From positions 283,001-347,000 of the forward strand of contig NZ_OY782857.1 in assembly GCF_963678425.1 (NCBI RefSeq): a DNA stretch of 64,000 nt. Direction: 5' to 3'. The position numbers were made by a program, and so were the translations under genes. Below the pieces are notes generated by a model. That model did not search any database. It was not told the DNA's origin and worked only from the letters and a program-made list of their open reading frames with translations. Shown piece after piece: positions 36,765 through 46,866 of this stretch. This DNA is from an uncultured Bacteroides sp. (GTDB lineage: Bacteria; Bacteroidota; Bacteroidia; Bacteroidales; Bacteroidaceae). Numbering within the stretch: position 1 is the first letter of the stretch; each line of letters starts with the position of its first letter.

Positions 36765-36772
36765 CAAAGATA
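36765..36772 (-). promoter_or_regulatory. -7 box for the leftward GH3 gene
   Basis: TATCTTTG on the minus strand, 38 bases before the ATG at 36726. No -33 box, as is common for regulated Bacteroidetes promoters. Confidence 0.55.
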
Positions 36773-36822
36773 TTAAATTCAAGACATATTGCATTTTTGA
36801 GATGTTTCATATTTTATATGGT

Positions 36823-36855
36823 TTGTTTCAAACCCATTTTTTATATTTGAAACAA
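36823..36855. promoter_or_regulatory. Inverted repeat in the GH3 / GH71-99-like divergent region (candidate operator)
   Basis: TTGTTTCAAA (36823-36832) and TTTGAAACAA (36846-36855), perfect 10-bp arms 13 bases apart. The centre, 36839, is exactly midway between the two divergent -7 boxes. Confidence 0.55.
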
Positions 36856-36905
36856 CCGAATAAATAGTTAAAACAAACGGAAAGATATATTTGATTATAA
36901 TAAAA

Positions 36906-36913
36906 TAACTTTG
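36906..36913 (+). promoter_or_regulatory. -7 box for the rightward GH71/99-like gene
   Basis: TAACTTTG matches TAnnTTTG, 28 bases before the ATG; no matched -33 box. Confidence 0.55.
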
Positions 36914-36941
36914 CCAAATAATTAATCCTAATAATTACATA

Positions 36942-39008
36942 ATGAAAAAAGTATCATACCTTTTAGGCCTCATTTTATTATTACCCGCTTTTGCCTATTC
37001 ACAGGGAATCACAACCCGCAGCCCGATCTCGGACGGATTAGTCGTTAATAGTGATTTTTGGACTGCAACAGATGGACTCGGAAGGAAAACGCGTGAATAC
37101 AGCGGTAAAGATGCTGACCCCAATAAATTCGTTGGGATGTTTTATTGGACCTGGCATCAAGGAGGCGATGCCGATACGGCAAGAATAAAAAATATTTCTC
37201 AAATTAAGGATGCAAATCCGGATGCCGTGAATAATTATAATGATCCAATGTGGCGAAAAGGAGACCCCGGATATTTTTATTGGGAAGAGCCTTTGTACGG
37301 ATACTATAGAACGACAGATACATGGGTATTGCGTAAACATGCCGAACTGTTGGCGGATGCAAAAATTGATGTTGTTTTTTTTGACTGTACAAATGGTTCT
37401 TTTACTTGGGATGACTCATTCAGAAAGCTGATGTCTGTTTGGGACGAAGCACGTAAAGATGGAGTAAAAGTTCCTAAGATATCTTTTCTGTTGCCATTTT
37501 CTCCTTCCGACGCTTCTTTAGTTTCATTGCGACACTTATATCGTACAGTATATCAAGCGAATTATTTTCCTGAATTATGGTTCAAATGGAATGGTAAACC
37601 ACTCATCATGGCCTATCCGAATAATCTTACAGATACAAGTCTTGACAGTGAAATTAAAGATTACTTCACATTCCGTCCTGGGATGCCGGATTATGTATAT
37701 GGTCCATCTTCACCCAACCAATGGGGATGGCTTGAAGTGTACCCACAGCACGGATTTGCTCCTTTGGATAATGGAAAATATGAACAATGTACAGTTGGGA
37801 TCGCTCAAAACACCTGCGCGGCATTTGGAGGACACTGCAGTGCCTTTAATCTGCCAGACTCTTATGGTCGTAGCTATTCAAAAGTAAAAGGTTTTGACGC
37901 TCGAAAAAACGGTTATCTGTATGGCTGGAATTTTGAAGAGCAATGGGACAGAGCCGATGAAATTGACCCGAAAATGGTATTTGTCACCGGCTGGAATGAA
38001 TTCGTTTCCGGTCAATGGCTTCCGGAAAGTGGCTGGACTGGTAAACCGTTCTCTTTTGTTGATGAATATGATTGGGATCATAGCCGAGACATCGAGCCTG
38101 TTAAAAATTGGGGAGACAACGGTGATGTTTATTATCTTCAATTAGTGGACAGAGTAAGAAAATTTAAAGGCATGAAAGAACGTCCAATCGTTTCTGACCC
38201 TAAAACGATTGATATTGCAAATCTATCAGATTGGGGAGACGTAAAACCTGCTTATAATTCCTATAAGAATAATACTAAGACAAGAAACAGTGCCGGACGT
38301 TGCGAAAAATATTACTATGACGAAAGTGCAAGAAATGATATCATATCTTCTAAAATAGCAAGAGATAATGATTATGTATATATATATGTCCAAACTAACC
38401 AACCTCTCACAGACTCTTCTCAAAAAAACTGGATGATGCTTTTCCTGGATATTGACAGGAACAAAGCTACAGGATGGCAGGGTTATGATTATGTTATCAA
38501 CCATAAAAGTCCTGACGAAAAAAATGCATATGTAGAAAAATCCATTAACAACTCTTGGAATTGGCAGGAAGTTGCCAAAGTTGATTACGTCATTAATTCC
38601 AACAAACTTGTAATTAAAATACCACGATCAGCTATCGGATTAAGTAAAGATCCCATAAATATAGAATTTAAATGGTGCGACAATATGCAAGAAGATGGCA
38701 ATATCATGGATTTTTACGTCAGTGGAGATGTGGCTCCTGGAGGTCGTTTTAATTATGTATATGACACGACAAATAACTTACCTATTACATCAATAAAAAA
38801 AGTAGAAAATTCAAAACTTTTCATTTATCCGTCTCCATGTGAAAATATCTTAAACGTAGGAGGAGAGTACAATAAGTATGAGATTTATACAACATCAGGG
38901 AGCCTCGTTTTAAAGGGAGTTGGCAATAAAATTGATGTTTCAAGTTTATCCTCTGGAATATATGCTATAAAAACGAATGGGGAAACAAAATGTTTCATAA
39001 AGAAATGA
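36942..39008 (+). CDS. GH71/99-like secreted protein with carbohydrate-binding-like and type IX sorting domains
   Basis: 688 residues with a signal peptide (MKKVSYLLGLILLLPAFAYS). The catalytic-like region (residues 35-420) contains VGMFYWTWHQGGD, YGYYRTTDTWVLRKHAELLADA, IDVVFFDCTNGSFTW, GKPLIMAYPN and FVTGWNEFVSGQW, all shared with the paralogues at 46867 and 48633; this resembles GH71/GH99-like TIM barrels, but the family is not firm. A DOMON/CBM9-like beta domain follows (about 445-610, MMLFLDIDRNKATGWQGYDY), then a type A T9SS tail (about 615-688: LFIYPSPCENILNVGG ... LSSGIYAIKTNGETKCFIKK). It leads the GH106 gene (87-base gap). Confidence 0.75.
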   Translation: MKKVSYLLGLILLLPAFAYSQGITTRSPISDGLVVNSDFWTATDGLGRKTREYSGKDADPNKFVGMFYWTWHQGGDADTARIKNISQIKDANPDAVNNYNDPMWRKGDPGYFYWEEPLYGYYRTTDTWVLRKHAELLADAKIDVVFFDCTNGSFTWDDSFRKLMSVWDEARKDGVKVPKISFLLPFSPSDASLVSLRHLYRTVYQANYFPELWFKWNGKPLIMAYPNNLTDTSLDSEIKDYFTFRPGMPDYVYGPSSPNQWGWLEVYPQHGFAPLDNGKYEQCTVGIAQNTCAAFGGHCSAFNLPDSYGRSYSKVKGFDARKNGYLYGWNFEEQWDRADEIDPKMVFVTGWNEFVSGQWLPESGWTGKPFSFVDEYDWDHSRDIEPVKNWGDNGDVYYLQLVDRVRKFKGMKERPIVSDPKTIDIANLSDWGDVKPAYNSYKNNTKTRNSAGRCEKYYYDESARNDIISSKIARDNDYVYIYVQTNQPLTDSSQKNWMMLFLDIDRNKATGWQGYDYVINHKSPDEKNAYVEKSINNSWNWQEVAKVDYVINSNKLVIKIPRSAIGLSKDPINIEFKWCDNMQEDGNIMDFYVSGDVAPGGRFNYVYDTTNNLPITSIKKVENSKLFIYPSPCENILNVGGEYNKYEIYTTSGSLVLKGVGNKIDVSSLSSGIYAIKTNGETKCFIKK

Positions 39009-39095
39009 TGAGACGAAGTATAACAGATTGCTCACATGATATTATTATCGCTGAAACACATTTAGATCAAACTGTAAGAAATATCAAGCAACAAG

Positions 39096-42000
39096 ATGAG
39101 ATCACTATTAAAAAGCGCCGTATTGGCATTGCTTGCTTTAAGCGCCAGTAACATAATTGCAAAGAATGATTCAGGAAAACACAATCTTGAAAATATTTTC
39201 AGGAATCCGCAAGAAGTTGTCGAGACATCCTGCTATTGGTATTGGATTTCCGGCAACATATCAAAAGAGGGTATCGTCAACGATCTAAAAGCCATGAAGC
39301 AGGCCGGAATAAATCGTGCATACATCGGTAACATAGGGCTGCCACCCAATGAAGCGCCTACTGGCGATATCAAAATTATGTCACCGAAATGGTGGGATAT
39401 TATGCGCACAGCTTTAAAGACGGCTTCCGATTTGAACATTGAGATCGGCATATTCAATTCTCCAGGATGGAGTCAGGCTGGTGGACCTTGGAATACACCG
39501 GAAGAATCAATGAAATATCTTGCCACTCAATCGAAGGATGTAAAGGGAGGGAAGATTAATATCAACTTTGAAATGGAGATTAATGATATCAATAAGACTG
39601 TGAAAGTACTGGCATATCCTCTTCCTGAAGATTACATGGTACTCAGTACGGAAAATTCCAATATTTCGCCAAATGCAAGAGAGCTATTCGATGGGAACCA
39701 ATCTACGACACTCGCTGTTCCTTCTTCTAATTATTCAATAACAATTACGTCAAAGAATAAACATTTCATAGCAAGGTCACTGCGCATTTTGCCTGATTCA
39801 AAACCCATTTTGGGTAAATTGAAAATTTTAGTAAAAAACGGAAACAAATGGAATACGATCAGAGAAGTTGTCATAGACCGCACAAATTTTTCAACTGATG
39901 TAGGCTATGATGTGTTTGCTCCATTTGGCATTACTCTACCTAATGTAAAGGGAAAGGTTTTTCAACTTGTGTTTGAGAATATGAATTCTGGTTGTGGAAT
40001 TCGAGAGATTGAAATATCATCAGCTCCCATTGTCGAAAAATATGCTGAAAAGATTTTATCTAAGATGTATCAAGCACCTCTCCCTTATTGGAACGAATAC
40101 AAATGGTATAGTGATACAATAAATAATAATCACAGTGCAATCAAAGAAAAGGATATAGTTGATTTAACTTCACAGTTTAAGAACAACAAACTTTCCTGTA
40201 CACTTCCTAAAGGTATGTGGCGAATTGTTCGCACTTATATGCTGCCAACCGGAATATGTAATGCACCTGCGTTAGCCGATGGAAGAGGATTAGAAGTGGA
40301 TCGCTGGAACAAAAGTGATTTGAAACATCACTATAATAGCTTCATAGGTAGAATTAGAGATAGTATTCCTGTTGAGGACAGAAAGACATGGAAAGTAGTT
40401 GTATGTGACAGCTATGAAAAAGCAACTCAAAATTTTGGTGATGATTTTATTAAAGGTTTCAAGGCTGCTTACGGTTATGATCCAACACCATTCTTATTAA
40501 CGTATAATGGGACAGTAGTAGGTAATGAGGAAAAATCCAATCGTTTTTTATGGGATGTGCGTAGAATGATTGCAAATCGTCTTGCTTATGACCACATCGG
40601 AGGTTTGCGCAAACTTGCACATAATGATGGATTCAAACTGTGGCTTGAAAATTACGGGCATTGGGGATTCCCAGGGGAATTCCTTCAATATGGAGGCCAA
40701 GCTGACGATATAGCAGGTGAATTTTGGAGTGAAGGCACTTTAGGAGATATAGAAAATCGTGCAGCTTCATCATGTGGGCACATTTACGGCAAACAAAAGG
40801 TATATGCAGAATCATTTACTTGCGGTGGCAAAGCCTTCGCCCGTTATCCCAGCTTAATGAAGCAACGTGGGGATAGATTTTTCACAGAAGGAATCAATAG
40901 TACTCTATTGCATCTTGTCATTTCCCAACCGGATGAGACTACCTTCCCAGGTCTCAATGCCCCTTTCGGCAATGAATTCAATCGAAAGAATACATGGTAC
41001 AGGCAGTTGCATCAATTCACAGATTATCTAAAACGCTGTAATTATATGCTTCAACAAGGTAATTATGTTGCAGATGTGGCTTATTTCATTGGTGAAGATT
41101 CACCTGTAATGACAGGAATATGTTCTCCTTCATTACCCAAAGGCTATCAATATGATTACATTAATGCAGAAGTAATTGAAAAGTCATTAGCTGTTGATTC
41201 TCTTCATAATCTTACCCTTCCTCATGGAACCCAATATAAACTTTTAGTACTTCCTCCAATAAACACGATACGTCCGGAATTACTTCGCAAAATCAGGACA
41301 TTAGTATATGACGGAGCAATTGTTTTAGGTCCCAAACCATTAAAATCGCCAAGTCTTCAAAACTATCCTAAATGCGATGAGGAAATCAAAGTTATGGCTG
41401 ATGAGCTTTGGGGTGAAAATTCCAAAGGAAAAATAATGAGGAAAATTGGTAAGGGATATATCTTCAAGGACTATGATATAGCCGATCTTTTTAAAATGAT
41501 TGATGTGACACCCGACTTTATGCCACAAAATGATAGTTTGCTCTATGCACACACTACTCAATCAGGAAAAGACATTTATTACATTACCAATCAAAGTAAT
41601 GATACGATACAATTTGATGCCCAATTCAGAATAGACAACAGATTGCCACAGCTTTGGAATCCGATCAACGGAAATATTAAAGATATCAATTCATTCGTAT
41701 CGCTCAATAAATCAACGACTATCCCTATGAAACTTTATCCCTTAGAAAGCACATTCATTGTATTTGAAAAAAATATTCCTGCCAGTGTTTCCCAATATAT
41801 CTCCTTCGAAAAAAATTATCCAAAACAAGTCTGCATGCAATCACTTAATTCCAACTGGACATTAAATCTTAAAGATATGTTTGGCAACACTCAGAAAGAA
41901 ACGGATTGGACACTTAGCAGCTGGTCTATTAATCAAAACGATGAAATAAAATATTTCTCAGGAGAAGGAATTTATACGAATTCATTCAAAATAAAAGAAA

Positions 42001-42314
42001 TAAAAAAAACGCAAAAATATTATTTGGATTTGGGTGAAGTTGGCGTAATTGCACAAGTGAAAATCAATGGAAAGAATGTCGGAGGAGTATGGGCCCCACC
42101 ATATCAGCTTGAGATTTCCGATGTCATTAAGACAGGAATAAATGATATAGAGATTACTGTTGACAACACTTGGGTAAATCGCTTGATCGGTGATTTAAAT
42201 AAGGATGTCACCCAACGTCAGACGAGCTGTCCTAACAATCCTTATTCTGTTAATTCTCCACTTCAACTATCTGGGCTTATGGGTCCTGTAAAAATACTAA
42301 TGGAAAGAAAATAA
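39096..42314 (+). CDS. GH106-like alpha-L-rhamnosidase family protein
   Basis: 1072 residues with a signal (MRSLLKSAVLALLALSASNI). The opening CYWYWISGNISKEGIVNDLK followed by AMKQAGINRAYIGNIG is the signature of GH106 and its relatives, whose founding members remove alpha-L-rhamnose from pectic or bacterial glycans. The barrel continues through GIFNSPGWSQAGGPW, DSYEKATQNFGDDF and AGEFWSEGTLGDIENRAAS (probable acidic catalytic region near residue 545). The C-terminus holds a GH2-like sugar-binding jelly roll (KYYLDLGEVGVIAQVKINGK). Many GH106 relatives have not been tested, so rhamnosidase activity is only likely. Read after the GH71/99-like gene, it is probably in the same operon. Confidence 0.82.
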   Translation: MRSLLKSAVLALLALSASNIIAKNDSGKHNLENIFRNPQEVVETSCYWYWISGNISKEGIVNDLKAMKQAGINRAYIGNIGLPPNEAPTGDIKIMSPKWWDIMRTALKTASDLNIEIGIFNSPGWSQAGGPWNTPEESMKYLATQSKDVKGGKININFEMEINDINKTVKVLAYPLPEDYMVLSTENSNISPNARELFDGNQSTTLAVPSSNYSITITSKNKHFIARSLRILPDSKPILGKLKILVKNGNKWNTIREVVIDRTNFSTDVGYDVFAPFGITLPNVKGKVFQLVFENMNSGCGIREIEISSAPIVEKYAEKILSKMYQAPLPYWNEYKWYSDTINNNHSAIKEKDIVDLTSQFKNNKLSCTLPKGMWRIVRTYMLPTGICNAPALADGRGLEVDRWNKSDLKHHYNSFIGRIRDSIPVEDRKTWKVVVCDSYEKATQNFGDDFIKGFKAAYGYDPTPFLLTYNGTVVGNEEKSNRFLWDVRRMIANRLAYDHIGGLRKLAHNDGFKLWLENYGHWGFPGEFLQYGGQADDIAGEFWSEGTLGDIENRAASSCGHIYGKQKVYAESFTCGGKAFARYPSLMKQRGDRFFTEGINSTLLHLVISQPDETTFPGLNAPFGNEFNRKNTWYRQLHQFTDYLKRCNYMLQQGNYVADVAYFIGEDSPVMTGICSPSLPKGYQYDYINAEVIEKSLAVDSLHNLTLPHGTQYKLLVLPPINTIRPELLRKIRTLVYDGAIVLGPKPLKSPSLQNYPKCDEEIKVMADELWGENSKGKIMRKIGKGYIFKDYDIADLFKMIDVTPDFMPQNDSLLYAHTTQSGKDIYYITNQSNDTIQFDAQFRIDNRLPQLWNPINGNIKDINSFVSLNKSTTIPMKLYPLESTFIVFEKNIPASVSQYISFEKNYPKQVCMQSLNSNWTLNLKDMFGNTQKETDWTLSSWSINQNDEIKYFSGEGIYTNSFKIKEIKKTQKYYLDLGEVGVIAQVKINGKNVGGVWAPPYQLEISDVIKTGINDIEITVDNTWVNRLIGDLNKDVTQRQTSCPNNPYSVNSPLQLSGLMGPVKILMERK

Positions 42315-42352
42315 AAATCATACATTCTGCTAAAGAATGTGTTTTTCAGAGT

Positions 42353-43839
42353 GGGAGCTGTCCGAAAAAGTAGAGTTCTGTTTTATGACTATCTGAACAA
42401 TATTTATTCGTGTCGTAAGAGAGAGAAAGCTTTGAGTGAAAATATTCATTTCATTTGGCTCTCCGGTAATACAATTCCTGACTTTAGAACCATTAATAAA
42501 TTTCGTGACAAACATTTGAAGGAAAATATAAAGGAGTTATTTTCGGCAATTGTTCTTTTATTGCAGAATAAGGATATATAAGCCTTGACGTTCAATATAT
42601 TAGCAAAAAAAATAGAATAGGCATCTAATCGTTATACTTTTGTATGGCGGGGAAGTGTGGAGAAAAACAAAGCTAAACTAGAAGCAAAAATACATTCAGT
42701 TCTCTCTTTAATAGATGAACATATCGAACAAGATAAATCAGAAAGAAGTCCAAACGAGTTACCCCCGATTGATTCCGCCTCACTAAAAGAAAAAGTAAGT
42801 TTGCTTAACAAATGTATAGATTCAATGAACAAAGCCGAGCAGAAACAAGTAAAGCAATTGCAGCAGGATTAACTTCCCCGATTAGAAACGTATGAATCGC
42901 AATTAGTAAAACTGGGTGAACGCAATTCTTATAGCAAAATAGATAAGAGCGCAACCTTTATGCGCATGAAGGAAGATCACATGAAAAACGGTCAGTAAAG
43001 CCTGCATATAATGTTCAGATATCCACATAGAACCAATTCATAACAAATTTAGGAATCTATCAGAGAGCTGGTAATACAGCTATCTTACCATCTTTTCTAC
43101 AGGATTTTGAGGGAACTTACGATAAACAGTCCAAAATCATAGCAGCAGATTCGTGCTATGGAAGTGAGAAAGCTACGAGTTCATGGAAGAAAAACAAATA
43201 GAGGCATTTGTCAAATATAACCTTTTTCATAAAGAGCAGAAAAGGTCTGGAAGAAAGACGAAGTTGCTACACACAATCTATACTACAATCATGAAAAAGA
43301 CTATTACATTTGTCCCATGGGGCAGTATATGGAGAACATCGGCAAGAAAAAGAGAGTCTCTGATTTAGGATATATATCGTCTATGACCCGATATATAGCA
43401 CAGAACTGTGAAAGTTGTTCACTTAGGCCCCTATGTTACAAGTCTAAGAATAAAAAGATTATAGAGGTAAACCATAAATTGAATGAATATAAAAGAAAGA
43501 CACGAGAACGGTTACTTTCAGAAGAGGGCATTTACCACAGGAGAAAGCGGTGTATAGAGCCGAAAGCCGTATTCGAACAAATCAAACACAATTCAGCATT
43601 GAATAGATTTAGATTAAGAGGTTTGGAAAAAGTAAAGGTAGAATTTACCTTGGTAGCTATAGCCCATAACTTAAGAAAACTGGCCAGAAAAGCCGGTTTA
43701 TATTTACTCTTTACTCGAATAACTCCATTTTATGGACTCATCACAGTCAAAACTGGAAATATTGAATCAAATTTGATTCAATTTGAAAATAACAAATTGG
43801 CTGTATGAAAAAAGAGTGTCCTCTTTTGGGACACCCTCT
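42353..43839 (+). mobile_element. Decayed IS1182-type insertion sequence
   Basis: About 1.5 kb, the usual size of the family. The ends are imperfect inverted repeats: GGAGCTGTCCGAAAAAG at the left, and at the right (reverse strand) GAGGGTGTCCCAAAAG. The transposase inside is broken, and no target-site duplication is obvious. It separates the rightward pair (GH71/99-like, GH106) from the leftward operon. Confidence 0.78.
42366..43808 (+). pseudogene. IS1182-family transposase, multiply disrupted
   Basis: Pieces appear in order but in different frames. YLNNIYSCRKREKALSENIH...PDFRTINKFRDKHLKENI spans about 42380-42581. The linker KNKAKLEAKIHSVLSLIDEH runs about 42657-42872 and is followed by a TFMRMKEDHMKNGQ fragment near 42955. 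Next come FVKYNLFHKEQKRSGRKTK near 43183-43270 and the C-terminal GYISSMTRYIAQNCESCSLRPLCY...YHRRKRCIEPKAVFEQIKHN at 43317-43808. The N-terminal domain (about 60 residues in intact relatives) is largely missing, and several stops and frameshifts intervene, so it cannot make an active transposase. Confidence 0.85.
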
Positions 43840-44038
43840 TTTTATATAAATTGTGCCTATAGGCACTTACAAACAGTTTACGAATAAAGACTCATACTAT
43901 TTATTTTATTTGTCCGATGTAAGAACAAGAGCCAGAAGTTATTTTCCGCTTTTCTATGCTTATATCGGAATCTAATAAATTTAACATTAGAAACAGAAAA
44001 TGGAGTTATTCGACATTATATAATGAAACAAAATTCCA

Positions 44039-46519
44039 CTATTTTATTGTCACAGGTGCCCGTAATCTAATATCGCGTGATGAAGTCCCTATTAACAATT
44101 CATAAATTCCACGATTAGTGATAAAATCTTCCATATCCACATTATATATATTAAATGCATCGGCAGGAACCGTAATAGTAATATTTCTTTTCTCACCTCT
44201 CTTGAGAAATATTTTTTCAAATCCTCTTAATGATTTTTCAGGCAGGAAGACTCTGCTATTTATCGGCTTAACATATAGTTGGGCAATTTCAGCTCCATCC
44301 ATCTTTCCTGTGTTTTCAATATCAAATGACACTTCATATTCGTTTACATCTTTTGGATAGACTTTCATATTGCTGTAAGCAAAGCGAGTGTATGATTCTC
44401 CATAACCAAATGGATATTGGGGTTCAATTTTCTTTGTATCATAATATCTATATCCAACAAGAAGCCCTTCACCATATTCTACTTCTTTCTTTCCGTCTTT
44501 TGCATGATAAAAGTTGAAACATGGATTGTCTTCCCATTTCTTGTCGAATGTTACGGGCAACTTACCACTAGGATTTACCTTCCCATAAAGTATTTCAGCC
44601 AGGGCTTGACCTCCATCCTGCCCCGGATACCAAGCATAAACTAATCCTTTTACTTTATTAATCCAATTTTGCATATCCACGGCACCCCCCGCATTAACTA
44701 TTACAATAGTATTGGGATTAGCCTTAGCAACGGCATTAATAAGAGCATCTTGATACCCTGGGAGTGAAAAGGTCCTATCTGCACCCTCAACTTCAGTGTC
44801 ATTATTAAATCCTACGCAGACAACGGCAATATTGGATTTTTTTGCTTGCTTTACCGCATCATCTATAACCATAGAATTATCTTGATATCCGAGCATAACC
44901 GTAGCATTTCCTGTTCGATCATAATATTCCAGTTTTATACTGTAATCCTTCCCAGATTCAAATTTATACATGGCACTGTTTTGAGTCAAAGACTGATCTC
45001 TCCAGCAATCCATGATCAATTCTCCATTTACCCAAAGTTTATACCCGTCATCCGCTTTAGCTGTAAAAGTATATATTTTTGATGAGGGAACTCTTACTAC
45101 ACCTGTCCAACGTATAGAGAAATTATCAACAGGAATAGCCTGATTTGGGCTACCTGCCTGCCAATCGAATATTATGCTTCTATCAATAGTTGTATAGACC
45201 GGAACACCCTGCAAATTTGGATTGTTGAAATATTCTGCTTTCAATCCTCTTTCTTTACTTTCTGGAGTTACATAGAACACAGCACTTTTAAATATATTAT
45301 CTTTGGAGAGTGTATCTTTCACTAAAACAATTTTTGTTTTGGCACCAACCATCTTTTCAAGAGCCGTATAGAGAGTGGAATAATTGAACGGTATCGTGGT
45401 AGAACTGCCACCACCCCAGGACAGAGCATTTGCGTGCGGACCGACAACCGCTATTTTTTTTATTTTGTTTCCGTCTAATGGTAGGATATTCTTATTTTTC
45501 AATAATACGATACCTTCACGTGCCATATTCAAAGAGACTTTTTCTGCCTCTGGATTATAAAGAGGAATACTTTTATCTAACTGGACATGATCAAGATACC
45601 CGGCATGAATAATGGTACGCAATATATTCGCTACCTTTTCATCAATCATGTTTTCATCAATCTTACCTTCTTGAATCAACTTTGTTAGCTTTTCTACCGT
45701 GAACTGCTCTGCATTACCCAAAAGCATTTCAAGATCCAATCCGCCCTTAACATCGGCAAGCGCATCATGCGCTGCCCCCCAATCTGACATTACAATTCCC
45801 TTGAACCCCCATTGGTTCCTGAGCACATCAATGTTAAGATATTTATTGGCAGTCATATAAGTACCATTTACAAGATTATATCCATCCATGATAGTACCCA
45901 CTTTTGCATCCATTACAGCAGCCTTAAAAGCTGGCAGATAGATCTCGTGTAAAGTACGTTTATCAATATTTGAGCTTACATTTCCTCTATCCCATTCTTG
46001 ATTGTTGCCTGCAAAATGCTTGACGCAGGCTAGTACACCGTTACGCTGCAGCCCATTAATTAGGGCAACGGCCATTTGAGACGCAAGGAAAGGATCTTCA
46101 CTGTAATATTCAAAATTACGTCCACAAAGTGGAGATCTCATAATATTTACACCAGGAGATAAGAGAATGTGCACGCCTCGCGCCTTGCAATCTTGGGCCA
46201 GAGTTTTACCTTCATGCTCTATCAAATTGCGATTCCATGTGGACGCAGCGAGAACACCGGCTGGGAAGCTTGTAGATTTACCTGCATTTCTGACACCGAC
46301 AGGACCGTCCGACATAATTATTTGGGGAATGCCTAAACGTTCTATTGGGCGTATACAGTAGTTGTCATAAACTCCTAAATATTGAATTTTCTCCTCTAAA
46401 GACATTTTGGAAATCAGATCATTCACTCGTGCTTCCACTAATGCTGTTTCTGATTGAGCATGGATGAAGCCAAAGCTGCCTATAAACAGTGTCAAGGACA
46501 AAAGATATTTTATTTTCAT
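44039..46519 (-). CDS. GH3 beta-glycosidase with inserted PA14 domain
   Basis: 826 residues with a signal (MKIKYLLSLTLFIGSFGFIHA). Barrel motifs: MSLEEKIQYLG, IMSDGPVGVRN, GRNFEYYSEDPFL and VKHFAGNNQEWDRG; nucleophile D246 in GIVMSDWGAAHDA. The alpha/beta domain is interrupted by a PA14 domain (about residues 425-545: RGLKAEYFNNPNLQG, FTAKADDGYKLWVNGELIMD), which in GH3 enzymes shapes the active site and extends binding. A fibronectin-III tail follows (EKSLRGFEKIFLKRGE). It is separated from the main operon by 347 bases and so has its own promoter region, while reading in the same direction. Beta-glucosidase or xylosidase activity is likely; the exact sugar is unknown. Confidence 0.92.
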   Translation of the reverse strand: MKIKYLLSLTLFIGSFGFIHAQSETALVEARVNDLISKMSLEEKIQYLGVYDNYCIRPIERLGIPQIIMSDGPVGVRNAGKSTSFPAGVLAASTWNRNLIEHEGKTLAQDCKARGVHILLSPGVNIMRSPLCGRNFEYYSEDPFLASQMAVALINGLQRNGVLACVKHFAGNNQEWDRGNVSSNIDKRTLHEIYLPAFKAAVMDAKVGTIMDGYNLVNGTYMTANKYLNIDVLRNQWGFKGIVMSDWGAAHDALADVKGGLDLEMLLGNAEQFTVEKLTKLIQEGKIDENMIDEKVANILRTIIHAGYLDHVQLDKSIPLYNPEAEKVSLNMAREGIVLLKNKNILPLDGNKIKKIAVVGPHANALSWGGGSSTTIPFNYSTLYTALEKMVGAKTKIVLVKDTLSKDNIFKSAVFYVTPESKERGLKAEYFNNPNLQGVPVYTTIDRSIIFDWQAGSPNQAIPVDNFSIRWTGVVRVPSSKIYTFTAKADDGYKLWVNGELIMDCWRDQSLTQNSAMYKFESGKDYSIKLEYYDRTGNATVMLGYQDNSMVIDDAVKQAKKSNIAVVCVGFNNDTEVEGADRTFSLPGYQDALINAVAKANPNTIVIVNAGGAVDMQNWINKVKGLVYAWYPGQDGGQALAEILYGKVNPSGKLPVTFDKKWEDNPCFNFYHAKDGKKEVEYGEGLLVGYRYYDTKKIEPQYPFGYGESYTRFAYSNMKVYPKDVNEYEVSFDIENTGKMDGAEIAQLYVKPINSRVFLPEKSLRGFEKIFLKRGEKRNITITVPADAFNIYNVDMEDFITNRGIYELLIGTSSRDIRLRAPVTIK

Positions 46520-46866
46520 TATTATTTTATTATATTCGTAACTTTAGTTGATAATATAACAGTCTTACTGTTTATTCATTAAGACTTTTTTCCACAGTAT
46601 TTTATTGTTCTATTTTTTCTATTGTCAGCCATTATCGTACGTTTTATATTTTTTAATACCAATAGTTAGGTTATGATTTTTAAGAAAATGGGGCGGCTTT
46701 TTCCCCAAGGAACTTAAAAATCCACACTATTGATGAGATTGAGGTGATGACATAACCTTATTAATGGAATATCAACTTGAAGCTATAAGCGATACATAAG
46801 CCATAAATGACGGTATCCTTTGATATATCATTGTCGCATACCTTACTAGAATTTAAATTTTGTATA
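46520..46866. other. Intergenic stretch upstream of the PA14-type GH3 gene
   Basis: No gene. AACAGT-CTT-ACTGTT (46558-46572) is a short perfect inverted repeat about 40 bases before the GH3 start, a possible operator. No strong TAnnTTTG box was found, nor a clear terminator for the operon that ends at 46867. Confidence 0.4.
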
